From CBFDBF01 sp050291465 (GTDB lineage: Bacteria > Pseudomonadota > Gammaproteobacteria > Chromatiales > Chromatiaceae), in contig JBNKJV010000001.1 in assembly GCA_050291465.1 (NCBI GenBank), forward strand, positions 1 through 64,000: 64,000 nucleotides of DNA, given 5' to 3'. Below, piece by piece: positions 49,737 to 59,354 of the stretch. The notes under the pieces were generated by a model. The model had not been told where the DNA came from. It made no database searches and worked only from the letters and a program-made list of their open reading frames with translations. Position numbers and translations under genes: made by a program. Position 1 is the stretch's first letter. The number at the start of each line of letters is the position of its first letter.

Positions 49737-52499
49737 TCAGATTGATCGTCGGGAAAAAAACCACCTGCGGGCGGCTTTATGCAACTCCATGACTAGCAAC
49801 ACCGACAGAGCCAGACCCAGAAGCTGCAACCACTGCCCCAGGGATACCGGATGTATATGCAGCACGTTGCCTAACCAGGGTATATACATGGCGAAGATAT
49901 GCACCAACTGCGCCGCCGCCGTCCCGAACAACAGCAACGGATTCCTCAAAGGACTGTGCTGAAATACGGATCGAGTCTCCGAACGGCTGTTGAATACATG
50001 GACGTTCTCAAACAGCACCATCAATAACAGGGTGCCGTTGCGCGCCTCTTCCACTGAGAATCCGCTGCTTAGCAACGTCTGAAATAGCAGAAAGGCGACC
50101 ACACCGATCACCAACGCGGATATCACCACTCTTTCCACCATCAAACGGTTGAAAATCGGCTCTTTCGGCGGGCGCGGAGGGTGGCTCAACTCATCCCCTT
50201 CCGCCGGTTCAAAGGCGAGGGCGACATCCTGGATACCATTGGTAACCAGATTCAACCACAACAGCTGTACCGCCAGCAGAGGTAGCGGTTGGCCGGCAAA
50301 TAGCGCCAGAGTGAACAGCACCAGTTCCGCCGCGCCGGTGGAGATCAAAAGAAAGATTACCTTGCGTATGTTTGCGTATGCGACCCGCCCCTCTTCAATA
50401 CCGGCCACGATGGAAGAAAAATTGTCGTCGGTGATAATCAGTTCAGCCGTTTCCCGCGCCACATCGGTACCGCTCTCGCCCATGGCGACCCCAACCTGCG
50501 CGGCACGCAATGCCGGGGCGTCGTTGGCACCGTCTCCGCTGACGGCGACAAAGTGGCCGTTGCGTTGCAGGGACTGAACGATATCGAGTTTCTGCTGCGG
50601 CTCCACCCTCGCAAAAACAGCCGCATCTCGGGTAAGCCGGTCCTGTGCCCCCTGATCGGAGGCGTGCTTGAAGTCATAACCCGTAACCAGGCAAGCGGCC
50701 GACTCCGCCAACTCCAGCTCCCGCGCAATCGCCAGCGCGGTCGCCGGATGATCCCCGGTTACCATCGCCACCTGGATACCTGCATCCCGGCAGGCGGCCA
50801 CGGCAGCCTTGGCCTCGACACGCAGGGGATCGATCATACCGACCAGGCCGATCAGATTAAGCCCTGTGAGATGCTCTTCCGAAAAGATTTCACCGGACTG
50901 CAGGCTGATTTCGCCGCTGGCAAAGGCCAATACCCGATACCCCTCATTGGCCATATTAAAAGCCTGGGCCTCTAACCAGGATGGCTCAAGAGGCACGGTC
51001 CCAGCGGAGGCTGTCATGCTATCGCACATAGGAAGGAGCCTTTCCAGCGCCCCTTTCACGAAGGCCATTGGCTTCCCATCCACTTGATTCATACTTGCGG
51101 AGAAGAGCCGTTCGGATTCAAACGGGATAGTAGCCAATTCAGGAAAGGCGGCAACCATTTCCGCCTTGACGATTCCCAGCTTGTGCGCCATGACCAGCAG
51201 TGCCACATCCACTGCGTCACCGTGATGGGCCCAGCCGCCCTCGCGGCGGGCCAGATAGCCTTCATTGGCCAGCACCGCAGTTTGGCAAAGAAACTCCAAC
51301 TTCACCTCCTGCTCCGGCGAGGGTGCGCCCTTCTGCGTTAACACCGTCCCTTCCGGTTCCAGGCTTTTACCGGTCACCTCCCAGGGTTCGCTCGCAGCAA
51401 ACAGGATACGGCGCACCGTAAGCTGGTTCTCCGTCAGAGTTCCGGTCTTGTCGGTAGCGATATAGGTACAGGAGCCAAGCGCCTCCACCGCCATAAGCTG
51501 ACGCACAATTACGTTGCGCCGCGCCATACGCCGCATACCGATCGCCAAAGCCACCGTTAACGCCACCGGCAAACCCTCCGGTATTGCAGAGACCGCTAAC
51601 GCCACGGCCAGCAGGAAAATCTCCGCCATAGGCATGCCACGCCATAAGGCCACCGCGGCCATGATCAAGGCCGCGACTCCGACCAACAACGCCACGCGCT
51701 GGGTAAACCTTTCCATCCGCAACAGCAGGGGTGCCTTCCCTCCTTTTTTCCCCAGCACGGCGGAGGCAATGGCCCCCAATTCGGTCTCAAGACCGGTAGC
51801 AACTACAACCCCCCGGCCGCGGCCGCGGTTTACCAGGGTACCGGCAAAAGCCACATTGACCCGGTCCCCCATGGGACAATCCGCCGGCAATTGCTTGCTG
51901 CCATCCTTAAAAACCGGCACGGACTCACCAGTAAGCAGGGATTCGTCCACCTCGAGGTCATGGCAGGCCGAAAGCCGCAGGTCAGCCGGCACCCTGTCTC
52001 CGGACTCCAGCAGCACGATGTCGCCGGGGACCAATCCTTCAGCATCTATCTCATAGGTATCTCCCTCCCTCAACACCCGGCAACGGACGGTGACCAATTG
52101 TTTCAGCGCAGACGCGGCACGCTGGGCCGAGTATTCCTGGATGGTACCGATCACCGCATTCACCAGCAGCACTGCGGCGATAAAGCCGGCATCGTGCCAT
52201 TCCTGAATCAGTAGAGAAATCAAAGCCGCAAAACCCAAAACGTAGATCAAGGGGCTGGCGAACTGACGTAAAAACACCTTTACCATACCCGGTGGTCTGG
52301 AGCGCGGCAGTGCATTGGGACCGTACCGTTGAAGCCTGGAACCGGCTTCTTGAGAAGTCAGCCCCGCCGCCGATGCGTGGAGGGTGGAACACACATCTTC
52401 CAGGCTTGCCGCATGGGCACCGGAACCTAGTGCTGGAAATAATTCCTGACTCACTGTGAACACCTGCTCCTTACCAGCTCTGTTCTTAATCCAACCCAC
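49737..52499 (-). CDS. P-type cation-transporting ATPase (P2-type)
   Basis: A 920-residue P-type ATPase with N-terminal cation domain, actuator motif TGES (190-193), PEGLP in the ion-binding helix 4 (307-311), phosphorylation site DKTGTLT (Asp350), nucleotide-binding and hinge motifs (MVTGDHPAT, SGDGANDAPALR), and a C-terminal set of helices. PEGLP and the overall plan match calcium-type (P2A) or related pumps; the exact ion is uncertain. Start: GTG at 52499, with an internal GTG at 52454 after AAGGAG as an alternative. It is monocistronic, oriented away from acnB. Confidence 0.9.
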   Translation of the reverse strand: MGWIKNRAGKEQVFTVSQELFPALGSGAHAASLEDVCSTLHASAAGLTSQEAGSRLQRYGPNALPRSRPPGMVKVFLRQFASPLIYVLGFAALISLLIQEWHDAGFIAAVLLVNAVIGTIQEYSAQRAASALKQLVTVRCRVLREGDTYEIDAEGLVPGDIVLLESGDRVPADLRLSACHDLEVDESLLTGESVPVFKDGSKQLPADCPMGDRVNVAFAGTLVNRGRGRGVVVATGLETELGAIASAVLGKKGGKAPLLLRMERFTQRVALLVGVAALIMAAVALWRGMPMAEIFLLAVALAVSAIPEGLPVALTVALAIGMRRMARRNVIVRQLMAVEALGSCTYIATDKTGTLTENQLTVRRILFAASEPWEVTGKSLEPEGTVLTQKGAPSPEQEVKLEFLCQTAVLANEGYLARREGGWAHHGDAVDVALLVMAHKLGIVKAEMVAAFPELATIPFESERLFSASMNQVDGKPMAFVKGALERLLPMCDSMTASAGTVPLEPSWLEAQAFNMANEGYRVLAFASGEISLQSGEIFSEEHLTGLNLIGLVGMIDPLRVEAKAAVAACRDAGIQVAMVTGDHPATALAIARELELAESAACLVTGYDFKHASDQGAQDRLTRDAAVFARVEPQQKLDIVQSLQRNGHFVAVSGDGANDAPALRAAQVGVAMGESGTDVARETAELIITDDNFSSIVAGIEEGRVAYANIRKVIFLLISTGAAELVLFTLALFAGQPLPLLAVQLLWLNLVTNGIQDVALAFEPAEGDELSHPPRPPKEPIFNRLMVERVVISALVIGVVAFLLFQTLLSSGFSVEEARNGTLLLMVLFENVHVFNSRSETRSVFQHSPLRNPLLLFGTAAAQLVHIFAMYIPWLGNVLHIHPVSLGQWLQLLGLALSVLLVMELHKAARRWFFSRRSI

Positions 52500-52858
52500 C
52501 GTGTAACGCCCCGCCCCTTAACTGACCAAGCGGATTTTGATGCGGGTAAAAATGCGCTGTCTGTAATAATAGCCATCACCAGACGGGGCGTTCCGTCGGA
52601 CCCGGCATAATCTTTGACTGCAAAAGCACTTCAATCGCTTCCCCACTTCCGGCCTGAACATGATTCAAAACCAGTATCGGAATTTTTAATCCTGAATCCG
52701 ATAATCATTTAATAGACTGATTACCAAAAGAAAAGTCGGTATAAAACTACTTCTACCCGCATAGAAAGAATAAGTTTCCACCCCTAGGGATTCAGATATA
52801 CTTTGTCGTTCAAATTTCCACCCTATTCAATACGTTCACACCATTAAGGAGAACTTCC
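52500..52858. other. Divergent promoter gap between the P-type ATPase gene and acnB
   Basis: No gene is seen in these 359 bases. They separate two divergent genes and must hold both promoters. The half next to acnB is AT-rich, and the SD AAGGAGAAC lies directly before its ATG. I do not see a repeat or a known operator. Confidence 0.6.
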
Positions 52859-55426
52859 ATGCTCGAAGCCTATCGTCAACATGTCGAGGAGCGCGCCAAA
52901 GAAGGCGTCCCCCCGCTGCCGCTGAACGCGGAGCAGACTGCGCAACTGGTAGAGCTGTTGAAAAACCCGCCGGCCGGCGAGGAGGAAGCCGTCAAAGATC
53001 TGCTGGTCAATCAGGTCCCGCCCGGTGTGGACGACGCCTCCAAGGTAAAGGCGGAATTCCTGGCCGAAGTCGCCAAAGGCGCTGTTTCCTGTCCGCTGAT
53101 CGACCGCAAAGAGGCGGTGCAACTGCTGGGTACCATGATCGGCGGTTACAACGTCGCCCCGCTGGTGGACCTACTGGACGATGCCGATCTGGCCGATACC
53201 GCCGTCGAGGCCCTAAGCAGCACCCTGCTGGTCTACGACTCCTTTAATGATGTCGCGGCCAAGGCCAAGAGTAACGCCGCCGCCAAACAGGTAATGGAGA
53301 ATTGGGCCAACGCAACCTGGTTCACTTCCCGTCCGGAGATGCCGGAAGAGGTCACCGTCACGGTGTTCAAGGTGGAGGGCGAGACCAACACCGACGACCT
53401 CTCCCCCGCTTCCGAGGCGTGGAGCCGTCCCGATATCCCGGTGCATGCCAACGCCATGCTGGTCAACCGTATGCCCGGCGGCCTGGAGCAGTTGCTGGAG
53501 CTGAAGCAGAAGGGCCATCCGGTGGCTTATGTGGGCGACGTGGTGGGTACCGGTTCCTCCCGCAAGTCCGCCGCCAACTCCGTGATCTGGCACACCGGCA
53601 ACGACATCCCCTACGTCCCGGGCAAGCGCACCGGTGGCGTGGTCATCGGCGGCACCATCGCGCCCATCTTCTTCAACACCGCGGAAGACTCCGGCATGCT
53701 GCCGATCCAGTGTGACGTCACCGGCCTGAACAGCGGCGACGTCATCACCATCAATACCACCAACGGCACCATCAGCCGTGACGGTGCAGTGGTCACCGAG
53801 TTCAACCTCTCCCCCAACACCCTGGCGGATGAGGTACGCGCCGGCGGCCGTGTGAACCTTATCATCGGCCGCGGCCTCACTGCTCAGGCCCGCGAGGCCC
53901 TGGGCTTGGGCCCCATCGATCTGTTCACCGATCCGGAACAACCTGCCGATACCGGCAAGGGCTATACCCTGGCCCAGAAGATGGTGGGCAAGGCGGTAGG
54001 CAAGATCGGCGTGCGGCCCGGCGAGTACTGCGAACCGAAAATGACCACCGTCGGTTCCCAGGACACCACCGGCCCCATGACCCGCGACGAAATCAAGGAA
54101 TTGGCCTGCCTCGGCTTCTCAGCCGATTTCACCGTACAGTCCTTCTGCCACACCGCGGCCTATCCCAAGTCCGTGGACATCGTCACCCACAACACCCTCG
54201 GTAAGTTCTTCGAGGACCGCAAGGGCGTGGCCCTGCGTGTGGGCGACGGCGTCATCCACTCCTGGTTGAACCGCTTCTGCCTGCCGGATACCGTCGGCAC
54301 CGGCGGCGACTCCCACACCCGTTTCCCCATCGGCATCTCCTTCCCGGCCGGTTCCGGTCTGGTGGCCTTCGCCGCAGCCACCGGCTCCATGCCTCTGGTG
54401 ATGCCGGAATCGGTGCTGGTGCGCTTCAAGGGAGAACTGCAGCCCGGCATCACCCTGCGCGACATCGTTAACGCCATCCCCTGGGTGGCGATCCAGCGCG
54501 GCACGCTTACGGTGGAGAAGAAGGGCAAGAAGAATGTCTACGCCGGCACCATCCTGGAGATGGAGGGTCTGCCCGACCTGAAGGTGGAACAGGCCTTTGA
54601 GCTGGCCGATGCCTCCGCCGAGCGTTCCGCCGCCGCCTGTACCGTGCGCCTGAACAAGGAACCGGTGATCGAGTATGTGCGTTCCAACGTGACCCTGCTG
54701 AAGAACATGATCAAGCGCAGCTATAAGGACGCCGAGACCATCCAGAAACGTGTCGACGACATGGAAGCCTGGCTGGCCGACCCGCAACTGCTGGAACCGG
54801 ATGCCGACGCCGAGTACAAGGAGATCATCGAGATCGACCTGAACGAGATCAAGGAGCCCATCGTCTGCTGCCCCAACGACCCGGACGACGTGAAACTGCT
54901 CTCCGAAGTGGCGGGCGACAAAATCGACGAGGTGTTCCTGGGCTCTTGTATGACCAACATCGGTCACTTCCGCGCCGCCGCCAAAGTACTGGACGGTCAG
55001 CCACAGGTGGCGGGCCGCATGTGGGTGGTACCGCCCACCCGCATGGATGAGCAGCAGCTCATCGACGAGGGCGTCTATAGCATCTTCGGCAAGGCGGGGG
55101 CCCGCACCGAGATCCCCGGCTGCTCCCTGTGCATGGGTAATCAGGCACGGGTGCGCGACGGCGTAACGGTGTTCTCCACCTCCACCCGTAACTTCGACAA
55201 CCGCATGGGTAAGGACGCGCGAGTTTACCTGGGCTCTGCCGAGGTGGCTGCAGTCTGCGCGCTTATGGGCAAGATCCCCACACCGGAAGAGTACCTGGCG
55301 GTGGCCAAGGACAAGATCGATCCCAATGCGAACGAAGTCTACCGCTACCTCAACTTTGATCAGATTCCTGATTACGAGAACAGCGGCGTGGCTATTCCGG
55401 TGGAGTCCATTATCAAAGCATCGTAA
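52859..55426 (+). CDS. acnB: Bifunctional aconitase B
   Basis: An 855-residue AcnB, near the 865 residues of E. coli. It isomerises citrate and isocitrate (and 2-methylaconitate) in the TCA cycle. The N-terminal HEAT-like domain (LEAYRQHVEERAKEGVPPLPL) and the domain swap typical of AcnB, with the swivel domain ahead of the Fe-S domain, are clear. 4Fe-4S ligands are in LGSCMTNIGHF and PGCSLCMGNQ. The ATG follows a strong SD (AAGGAGAAC). It is monocistronic with a terminator at 55468-55500. Confidence 0.97.
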   Translation: MLEAYRQHVEERAKEGVPPLPLNAEQTAQLVELLKNPPAGEEEAVKDLLVNQVPPGVDDASKVKAEFLAEVAKGAVSCPLIDRKEAVQLLGTMIGGYNVAPLVDLLDDADLADTAVEALSSTLLVYDSFNDVAAKAKSNAAAKQVMENWANATWFTSRPEMPEEVTVTVFKVEGETNTDDLSPASEAWSRPDIPVHANAMLVNRMPGGLEQLLELKQKGHPVAYVGDVVGTGSSRKSAANSVIWHTGNDIPYVPGKRTGGVVIGGTIAPIFFNTAEDSGMLPIQCDVTGLNSGDVITINTTNGTISRDGAVVTEFNLSPNTLADEVRAGGRVNLIIGRGLTAQAREALGLGPIDLFTDPEQPADTGKGYTLAQKMVGKAVGKIGVRPGEYCEPKMTTVGSQDTTGPMTRDEIKELACLGFSADFTVQSFCHTAAYPKSVDIVTHNTLGKFFEDRKGVALRVGDGVIHSWLNRFCLPDTVGTGGDSHTRFPIGISFPAGSGLVAFAAATGSMPLVMPESVLVRFKGELQPGITLRDIVNAIPWVAIQRGTLTVEKKGKKNVYAGTILEMEGLPDLKVEQAFELADASAERSAAACTVRLNKEPVIEYVRSNVTLLKNMIKRSYKDAETIQKRVDDMEAWLADPQLLEPDADAEYKEIIEIDLNEIKEPIVCCPNDPDDVKLLSEVAGDKIDEVFLGSCMTNIGHFRAAAKVLDGQPQVAGRMWVVPPTRMDEQQLIDEGVYSIFGKAGARTEIPGCSLCMGNQARVRDGVTVFSTSTRNFDNRMGKDARVYLGSAEVAAVCALMGKIPTPEEYLAVAKDKIDPNANEVYRYLNFDQIPDYENSGVAIPVESIIKAS

Positions 55427-55442
55427 GGTGCAAAAAAAACAG

Positions 55443-55460
55443 CTGCCGTAATTACGGCAG
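55443..55460. repeat. 18-bp perfect palindrome after acnB
   Basis: CTGCCGTAATTACGGCAG is a perfect palindrome eight bases before the acnB terminator and 17 bases past the stop. As RNA it could form a hairpin with a small loop; as DNA it could be a dimer-binding site. Confidence 0.6.
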
Positions 55461-55467
55461 ATAGCGC

Positions 55468-55500
55468 AAAGCCCGGACCGCGAGGTTCCGGGCTTTTTTG
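55468..55500 (+). terminator. Intrinsic terminator of acnB
   Basis: The stem AAAGCCCGGA/TCCGGGCTTT (55468-55477 with 55487-55496), with a 9-base loop, is followed by TTTG and preceded by an A-rich stretch. It is a standard rho-independent terminator. Confidence 0.92.
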
Positions 55501-55684
55501 TATGCGTACCAGAACGAAAATGTATCGTCGTTTAAAACGCTTACTCTTTTAGATCTACCCACCACAGCTTATCCATGTCGAATGTCATAGCTACAGGAAA
55601 ATCCTTCAATACAGCCCTTCTATTTAAAGTTATTTATCGGATGGCCGATATACCGCGGTATAAATGCAGTTAGGGGACAAAATA

Positions 55685-56590
55685 ATGACAGAACAATTAA
55701 CAACAGAGGGTACCCGCGGGAGCCTGGCAAAACGTTTCAACCGGTCACTTATCGTGGTGTATGTCTTCACCATTCTAATTACTACGCCAATTGTCTATTT
55801 CGTAACTAAGCAGCAGGTGTATGCCCAAGCTGAACAAGATTTAGTCCTATTGGTTGACGTAGTGAAGTCGATTCAAAACTTTGTCGCCAAGGATCTTCGG
55901 CCCCACTTCATGAAGGAGCAGATTTACTATTCGCCATCCTTCTCCGGCATCGTGGCGACCGCCCGAATCGCACAACATCTCAAGCAGAAACAACCTCAAT
56001 ACTATATCAGCAATGTTTCCGATAACCCACTGAATCAAAACAGTAAAGCGCAAGGTTTAGAGCAGGATCTATTGGATCAGTTTCGCAGAAATCGGGACAA
56101 GAAAATACTGAATACCCAGGGCGAGATTAACGGCCAGACCTACCTGGTTAGCTCCGCTCCGAAGGTAAGTAAAAAAGGCTGTCTCCGTTGTCACGGGGCA
56201 CCGGAGCTGGCGCCGGAGGATGTTACTGCCACCTTCGGCACGAAGAGTGGTTATGGATATCGAATCGGTGAAGTGGTGGGTGTCAGCGTAGTAGGCGTGC
56301 CCCTGGGAGATGTGCAATCCCTGGCTATCAAACACAGTTTGATAGTAATCAGCGGGATCACATTGTTGTTTTCGATTCTTTTCATTGTAGTGAACCTGCT
56401 GGTTCGGCGTCTGATACTTGAACCTATTACTGAGATTACCACAGTCGCCAAAGCGGTAAGCCACGGGGACATTGGTCGCAGGGTGGACGTGCAAGATCGG
56501 AAAGATGAAATAGCAGACCTGGCAAATGCCTTTGAACTCATGCGGCGTAGCCTGGTTTCCGCCATGAAGAGGATGAAACGCAATTCCTGA
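55685..56590 (+). CDS. Heme-sensor (DUF3365) HAMP membrane protein without output domain
   Basis: A 301-residue protein: membrane helix (about 22-42), a periplasmic DUF3365/Tll0287-like domain (about 45-215) with a c-type heme site CLRCH (166-170), a second helix (about 222-246), and a HAMP linker (about 248-300) ending in a charged tail. No kinase, GGDEF or MCP domain follows, so the signal must pass to a partner. The start at 55685 follows AGGGGAC by about six bases; an ATG at 55664 is a less likely start. The 3' end meets the convergent DUF4388-like gene at a shared terminator. Confidence 0.85.
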   Translation: MTEQLTTEGTRGSLAKRFNRSLIVVYVFTILITTPIVYFVTKQQVYAQAEQDLVLLVDVVKSIQNFVAKDLRPHFMKEQIYYSPSFSGIVATARIAQHLKQKQPQYYISNVSDNPLNQNSKAQGLEQDLLDQFRRNRDKKILNTQGEINGQTYLVSSAPKVSKKGCLRCHGAPELAPEDVTATFGTKSGYGYRIGEVVGVSVVGVPLGDVQSLAIKHSLIVISGITLLFSILFIVVNLLVRRLILEPITEITTVAKAVSHGDIGRRVDVQDRKDEIADLANAFELMRRSLVSAMKRMKRNS

Positions 56591-56597
56591 CGAGAAT

Positions 56598-56620
56598 AGG
56601 GCGTGCAGACCGCACGCCCT
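56598..56620. terminator. Shared hairpin terminator between convergent genes
   Basis: The stem AGGGCGTGC/GCACGCCCT (56598-56606 with 56612-56620) has a 5-base loop and lies between the stops of the heme-sensor gene and the DUF4388-like gene. It has TTATTC on the plus side and TATTC on the minus side, so it may serve both strands. Confidence 0.75.
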
Positions 56621-56651
56621 TTATTCTCGATTTAAAGGCAGAACAAAATCA

Positions 56652-57239
56652 TCAGTTCAGTATCTTGTCTAGAACCGCGTATGCCTTGGTTCTGAATTGC
56701 TCCACCTCGGTAGAGTCATCGAGTTCTTCTGAAAGCTTTTCGATCAGATCTTGGGTCAGTTCCGGCGTAGAACAAAAATCACCTACTTCGGCCACTGCAT
56801 CTTCAAATACAACATCCGCAAAGGGACCCATGTACCCAGCCAACAGGCTTTTCAATTCCTGGCACAGGATGTTTTTGTTTGCCTCTGACACCTCCTTGTT
56901 GTTGGTCACGGGGGGTGAAGCAGCAGGCCGGGACTCGTTTAGGTTATCTGGGTTCCTTAGTAGATTAAGTATCTCCGGAGTAAGAGGAAGATCGTGGGCA
57001 TTTCCAGCCAAATTAGACGCTTCAAATTTGCAGCTACCGCCTGAAATACTTCTGACCAAGGGAATGGCTTTGCGACCTCGCCTTGCACCGAAAAATATCT
57101 TATGAATCTGACCGTTGTCCAGGGCAATCATAATCGCGTGGTTACTTTCCGAGCGGATAAACAAGGTACCGCTAGCTTTCTTGTTAACCAAATCGGTTAG
57201 GAACGAAAGTATTTGAGAATAGGGTACGTTCGTACTCAT
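56652..57239 (-). CDS. DUF4388/PATAN-like domain protein
   Basis: A 195-residue cytosolic protein. The N-terminal 90 residues (ILSFLTDLVNKKASGTLFIRS, with ALDNGQIHKIFFGARRG) match the DUF4388/PATAN-like domain used in bacterial signalling systems. Residues 90-120 are a polar linker, and the C-terminal 75 residues form a helical domain (LLAGYMGPFADVVFEDAVAE), a pattern seen in other bacterial signalling proteins next to kinases. It probably takes part in protein-protein signalling. Its neighbour is a heme-sensor/HAMP protein on the opposite strand, without a clear operon link. Confidence 0.65.
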   Translation of the reverse strand: MSTNVPYSQILSFLTDLVNKKASGTLFIRSESNHAIMIALDNGQIHKIFFGARRGRKAIPLVRSISGGSCKFEASNLAGNAHDLPLTPEILNLLRNPDNLNESRPAASPPVTNNKEVSEANKNILCQELKSLLAGYMGPFADVVFEDAVAEVGDFCSTPELTQDLIEKLSEELDDSTEVEQFRTKAYAVLDKILN

Positions 57240-57653
57240 TTCGGTTCACCAAAAAGATATGGCTCGTTTTCGTTTTTATTAAGAAGGAGATAAGTTCTTA
57301 ATCACTCGGCAGCGTTAGAACAATTCCAGACTTCTAAACACAACACTGCACGCTATTTTGTCGGCCAAAGGCGATATTTCTTTAATCTTTATATCGGCTG
57401 AGGTTGATATCCTCATCATCCCGGAAGGAGAACCACCCTAACCTCCCGATATTAGGAGCGATACTACGCGCTGCGAAGTGGATTTCATCATAGATATAAA
57501 GCCGCCCTACACACACCCTTCCGGTTTTTGCTTGGGCTTGTCTTCACCAGAGAGAGTACTCGGAATCAACGCAAAGACCCGCTAGTTTGTTTTGCAACTG
57601 GAAACAAGTTCTTGCGCCGGCCCCAAACGTCCTGTTTATCTTCAACTAATTTC
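57240..57653. other. Gene-free AT-rich gap
   Basis: These 414 bases hold no convincing gene; a 106-residue plus-strand open frame from 57528 runs antisense into the next gene and is rejected. The region must contain the promoter of the DUF4388-like gene and the end of the TPR-methyltransferase transcript. I see no terminator hairpin with a T-run and no repeat. Confidence 0.55.
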
Positions 57654-59252
57654 TTAACCGTACGTTTTCTCAAGCAGATAGACCGCGCCCATCACGGTCA
57701 TTGCCCCGGCGCTCTCATGAACCTCTTCGTTCTGATAGCCAATATGAAACCCCAAGCGTTCTGCCAGCTGTTGAATGTAGCTATTACTATGCGTATACAT
57801 ATTGAACTCATTCAGCCCATCCTCTCCGTCTTCGGCTTTAAAAACTGAAAATACGAACTTCCCGTTCGCGTCCAAGCGATCCCGCACCAGAGAGAAAATA
57901 GTTTCCAGATCGGCGAAATGTATCAGCACCGCCGCCGCCACAACTAATCCGTAGCTGTGCGGCACATCCTTAAGATATTGAACCAGATCCTGCTCTTCCA
58001 GGTTATCGTAGACTTTGGTCTCCGCGGCAAGTCTCAGCATATCCGGCGAAAGATCCACCCCATCCAATCTATTCGCATAGTCACTCAGGAAACCGGCGAG
58101 ACTCCCAGAACCACAGCCTAAATCCAAGACGTTAATGCCCCCTTCCTTATTCACTACTGAGGAAATCGCCTCTTTTACCAGCTCATGACCCCGATAAAGG
58201 CCGTCTGTCCTGATGCGCGCCCAGTCTTGCGACCTCGATCGGTAGAAATGCTTCATATATGATTCCGGTGTCTGATTCGGCATTTCACCTTTACCCAATC
58301 GCGCCAGTTGCAGCCGCACTCCATGACGCTCGTCATTTGGATCAGATTCCAGAATTTTCTCAAAGCAGACAACAGCCTCTTCTTCTCTGCCCAGCTTGGC
58401 GAGAAGAATTCCTTTTTCATTGAGTGCGTTAGTCAGACCGGGAGCTTGTTTTAGCGCCTTGTCGTAACTTTCCACAGCCTGTTCCAGCCGACCCAGATGA
58501 CTGTAGACGATCCCTTGATTGAAGTATGCTTTTGCGTAATGCGGATTGATTTTTATCGCTGCTTCGTAGTCAACTAACGCTTCAGCTATCTCACCCAACC
58601 AAAAACGCACCGAGCCGCGACTACAGTAGGCTTCCGCGTCGTCAGGACTAATTTTAATGGCTTTACTATAGCTGTTGATTGCCTCCGCGGTCCGTTGAAG
58701 ACCAAATTGCGCATTACCACGATTAGTGTAGGCATCAGCATAGCCGGGATCAGCTTTAATCGCTTTGTTGTAATTGCTGATCGCCTCATCCAGCTTGCCC
58801 ATTTCCGCCAGCACTATTCCGTAATTAAAGTAAGCAACCGCGATATTCGGATTAACCTTTATTACCCTCTCGAACGCCTGTGCCGCTTCCTGTAATTTAC
58901 CCTGCACTTTCAGCGCCATCCCATACAGATTTATTACAGCTGACGACTTGGGATGTTTCCTCAACAAAGCCTCACAGGAATGCTCGAGCAATAGCATCTT
59001 CCCTGACTTGTACAGATTCATTAATTGAGCAATTTGATCCTGCGAAGGGTCTGTCGCCTGCCCCTGAGTCGGCTTTTTGTTTTGCAGGCTCTTTTGTAAC
59101 TTTTGATGGGCCTTTTTTGCCACCTGGTTATTAGGCTGCATTTCCAAAGCAATCTCATACAATTGCAATGCTTGGGCAATATCCCCGTTTTTAGCGGATT
59201 TTTTTGCGCGAGAGATCGCCTGCTTAACTGTAAGCGTACCTGTTTGATCCAT
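57654..59252 (-). CDS. TPR-repeat protein fused to SAM-dependent methyltransferase
   Basis: A 532-residue cytosolic protein. Residues about 15-320 comprise roughly eight tetratricopeptide repeats (for example AVAYFNYGIVLAEMGKLDEA, then the LGRLEQAVESYDKAL segment). Residues about 340-532 are a class I methyltransferase domain with motif I NVLDLGCGSGSLAG and the acidic residue in LDGVDLSP. TPR-methyltransferase fusions are known in proteobacteria and may modify a protein bound by the repeats; the target is unknown. It is followed on the same strand by a gap and preceded by the GGDEF gene. Confidence 0.85.
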   Translation of the reverse strand: MDQTGTLTVKQAISRAKKSAKNGDIAQALQLYEIALEMQPNNQVAKKAHQKLQKSLQNKKPTQGQATDPSQDQIAQLMNLYKSGKMLLLEHSCEALLRKHPKSSAVINLYGMALKVQGKLQEAAQAFERVIKVNPNIAVAYFNYGIVLAEMGKLDEAISNYNKAIKADPGYADAYTNRGNAQFGLQRTAEAINSYSKAIKISPDDAEAYCSRGSVRFWLGEIAEALVDYEAAIKINPHYAKAYFNQGIVYSHLGRLEQAVESYDKALKQAPGLTNALNEKGILLAKLGREEEAVVCFEKILESDPNDERHGVRLQLARLGKGEMPNQTPESYMKHFYRSRSQDWARIRTDGLYRGHELVKEAISSVVNKEGGINVLDLGCGSGSLAGFLSDYANRLDGVDLSPDMLRLAAETKVYDNLEEQDLVQYLKDVPHSYGLVVAAAVLIHFADLETIFSLVRDRLDANGKFVFSVFKAEDGEDGLNEFNMYTHSNSYIQQLAERLGFHIGYQNEEVHESAGAMTVMGAVYLLEKTYG

Positions 59253-59354
59253 ATACCAATCTATCCCCTCTAGGTGCTAATTTAGCCCTACCCCAAAGAC
59301 ATAAGATTCCGGGCTTCCCGGGTTATACGGATTAATCCTCTTTTCTTTTGCTTT

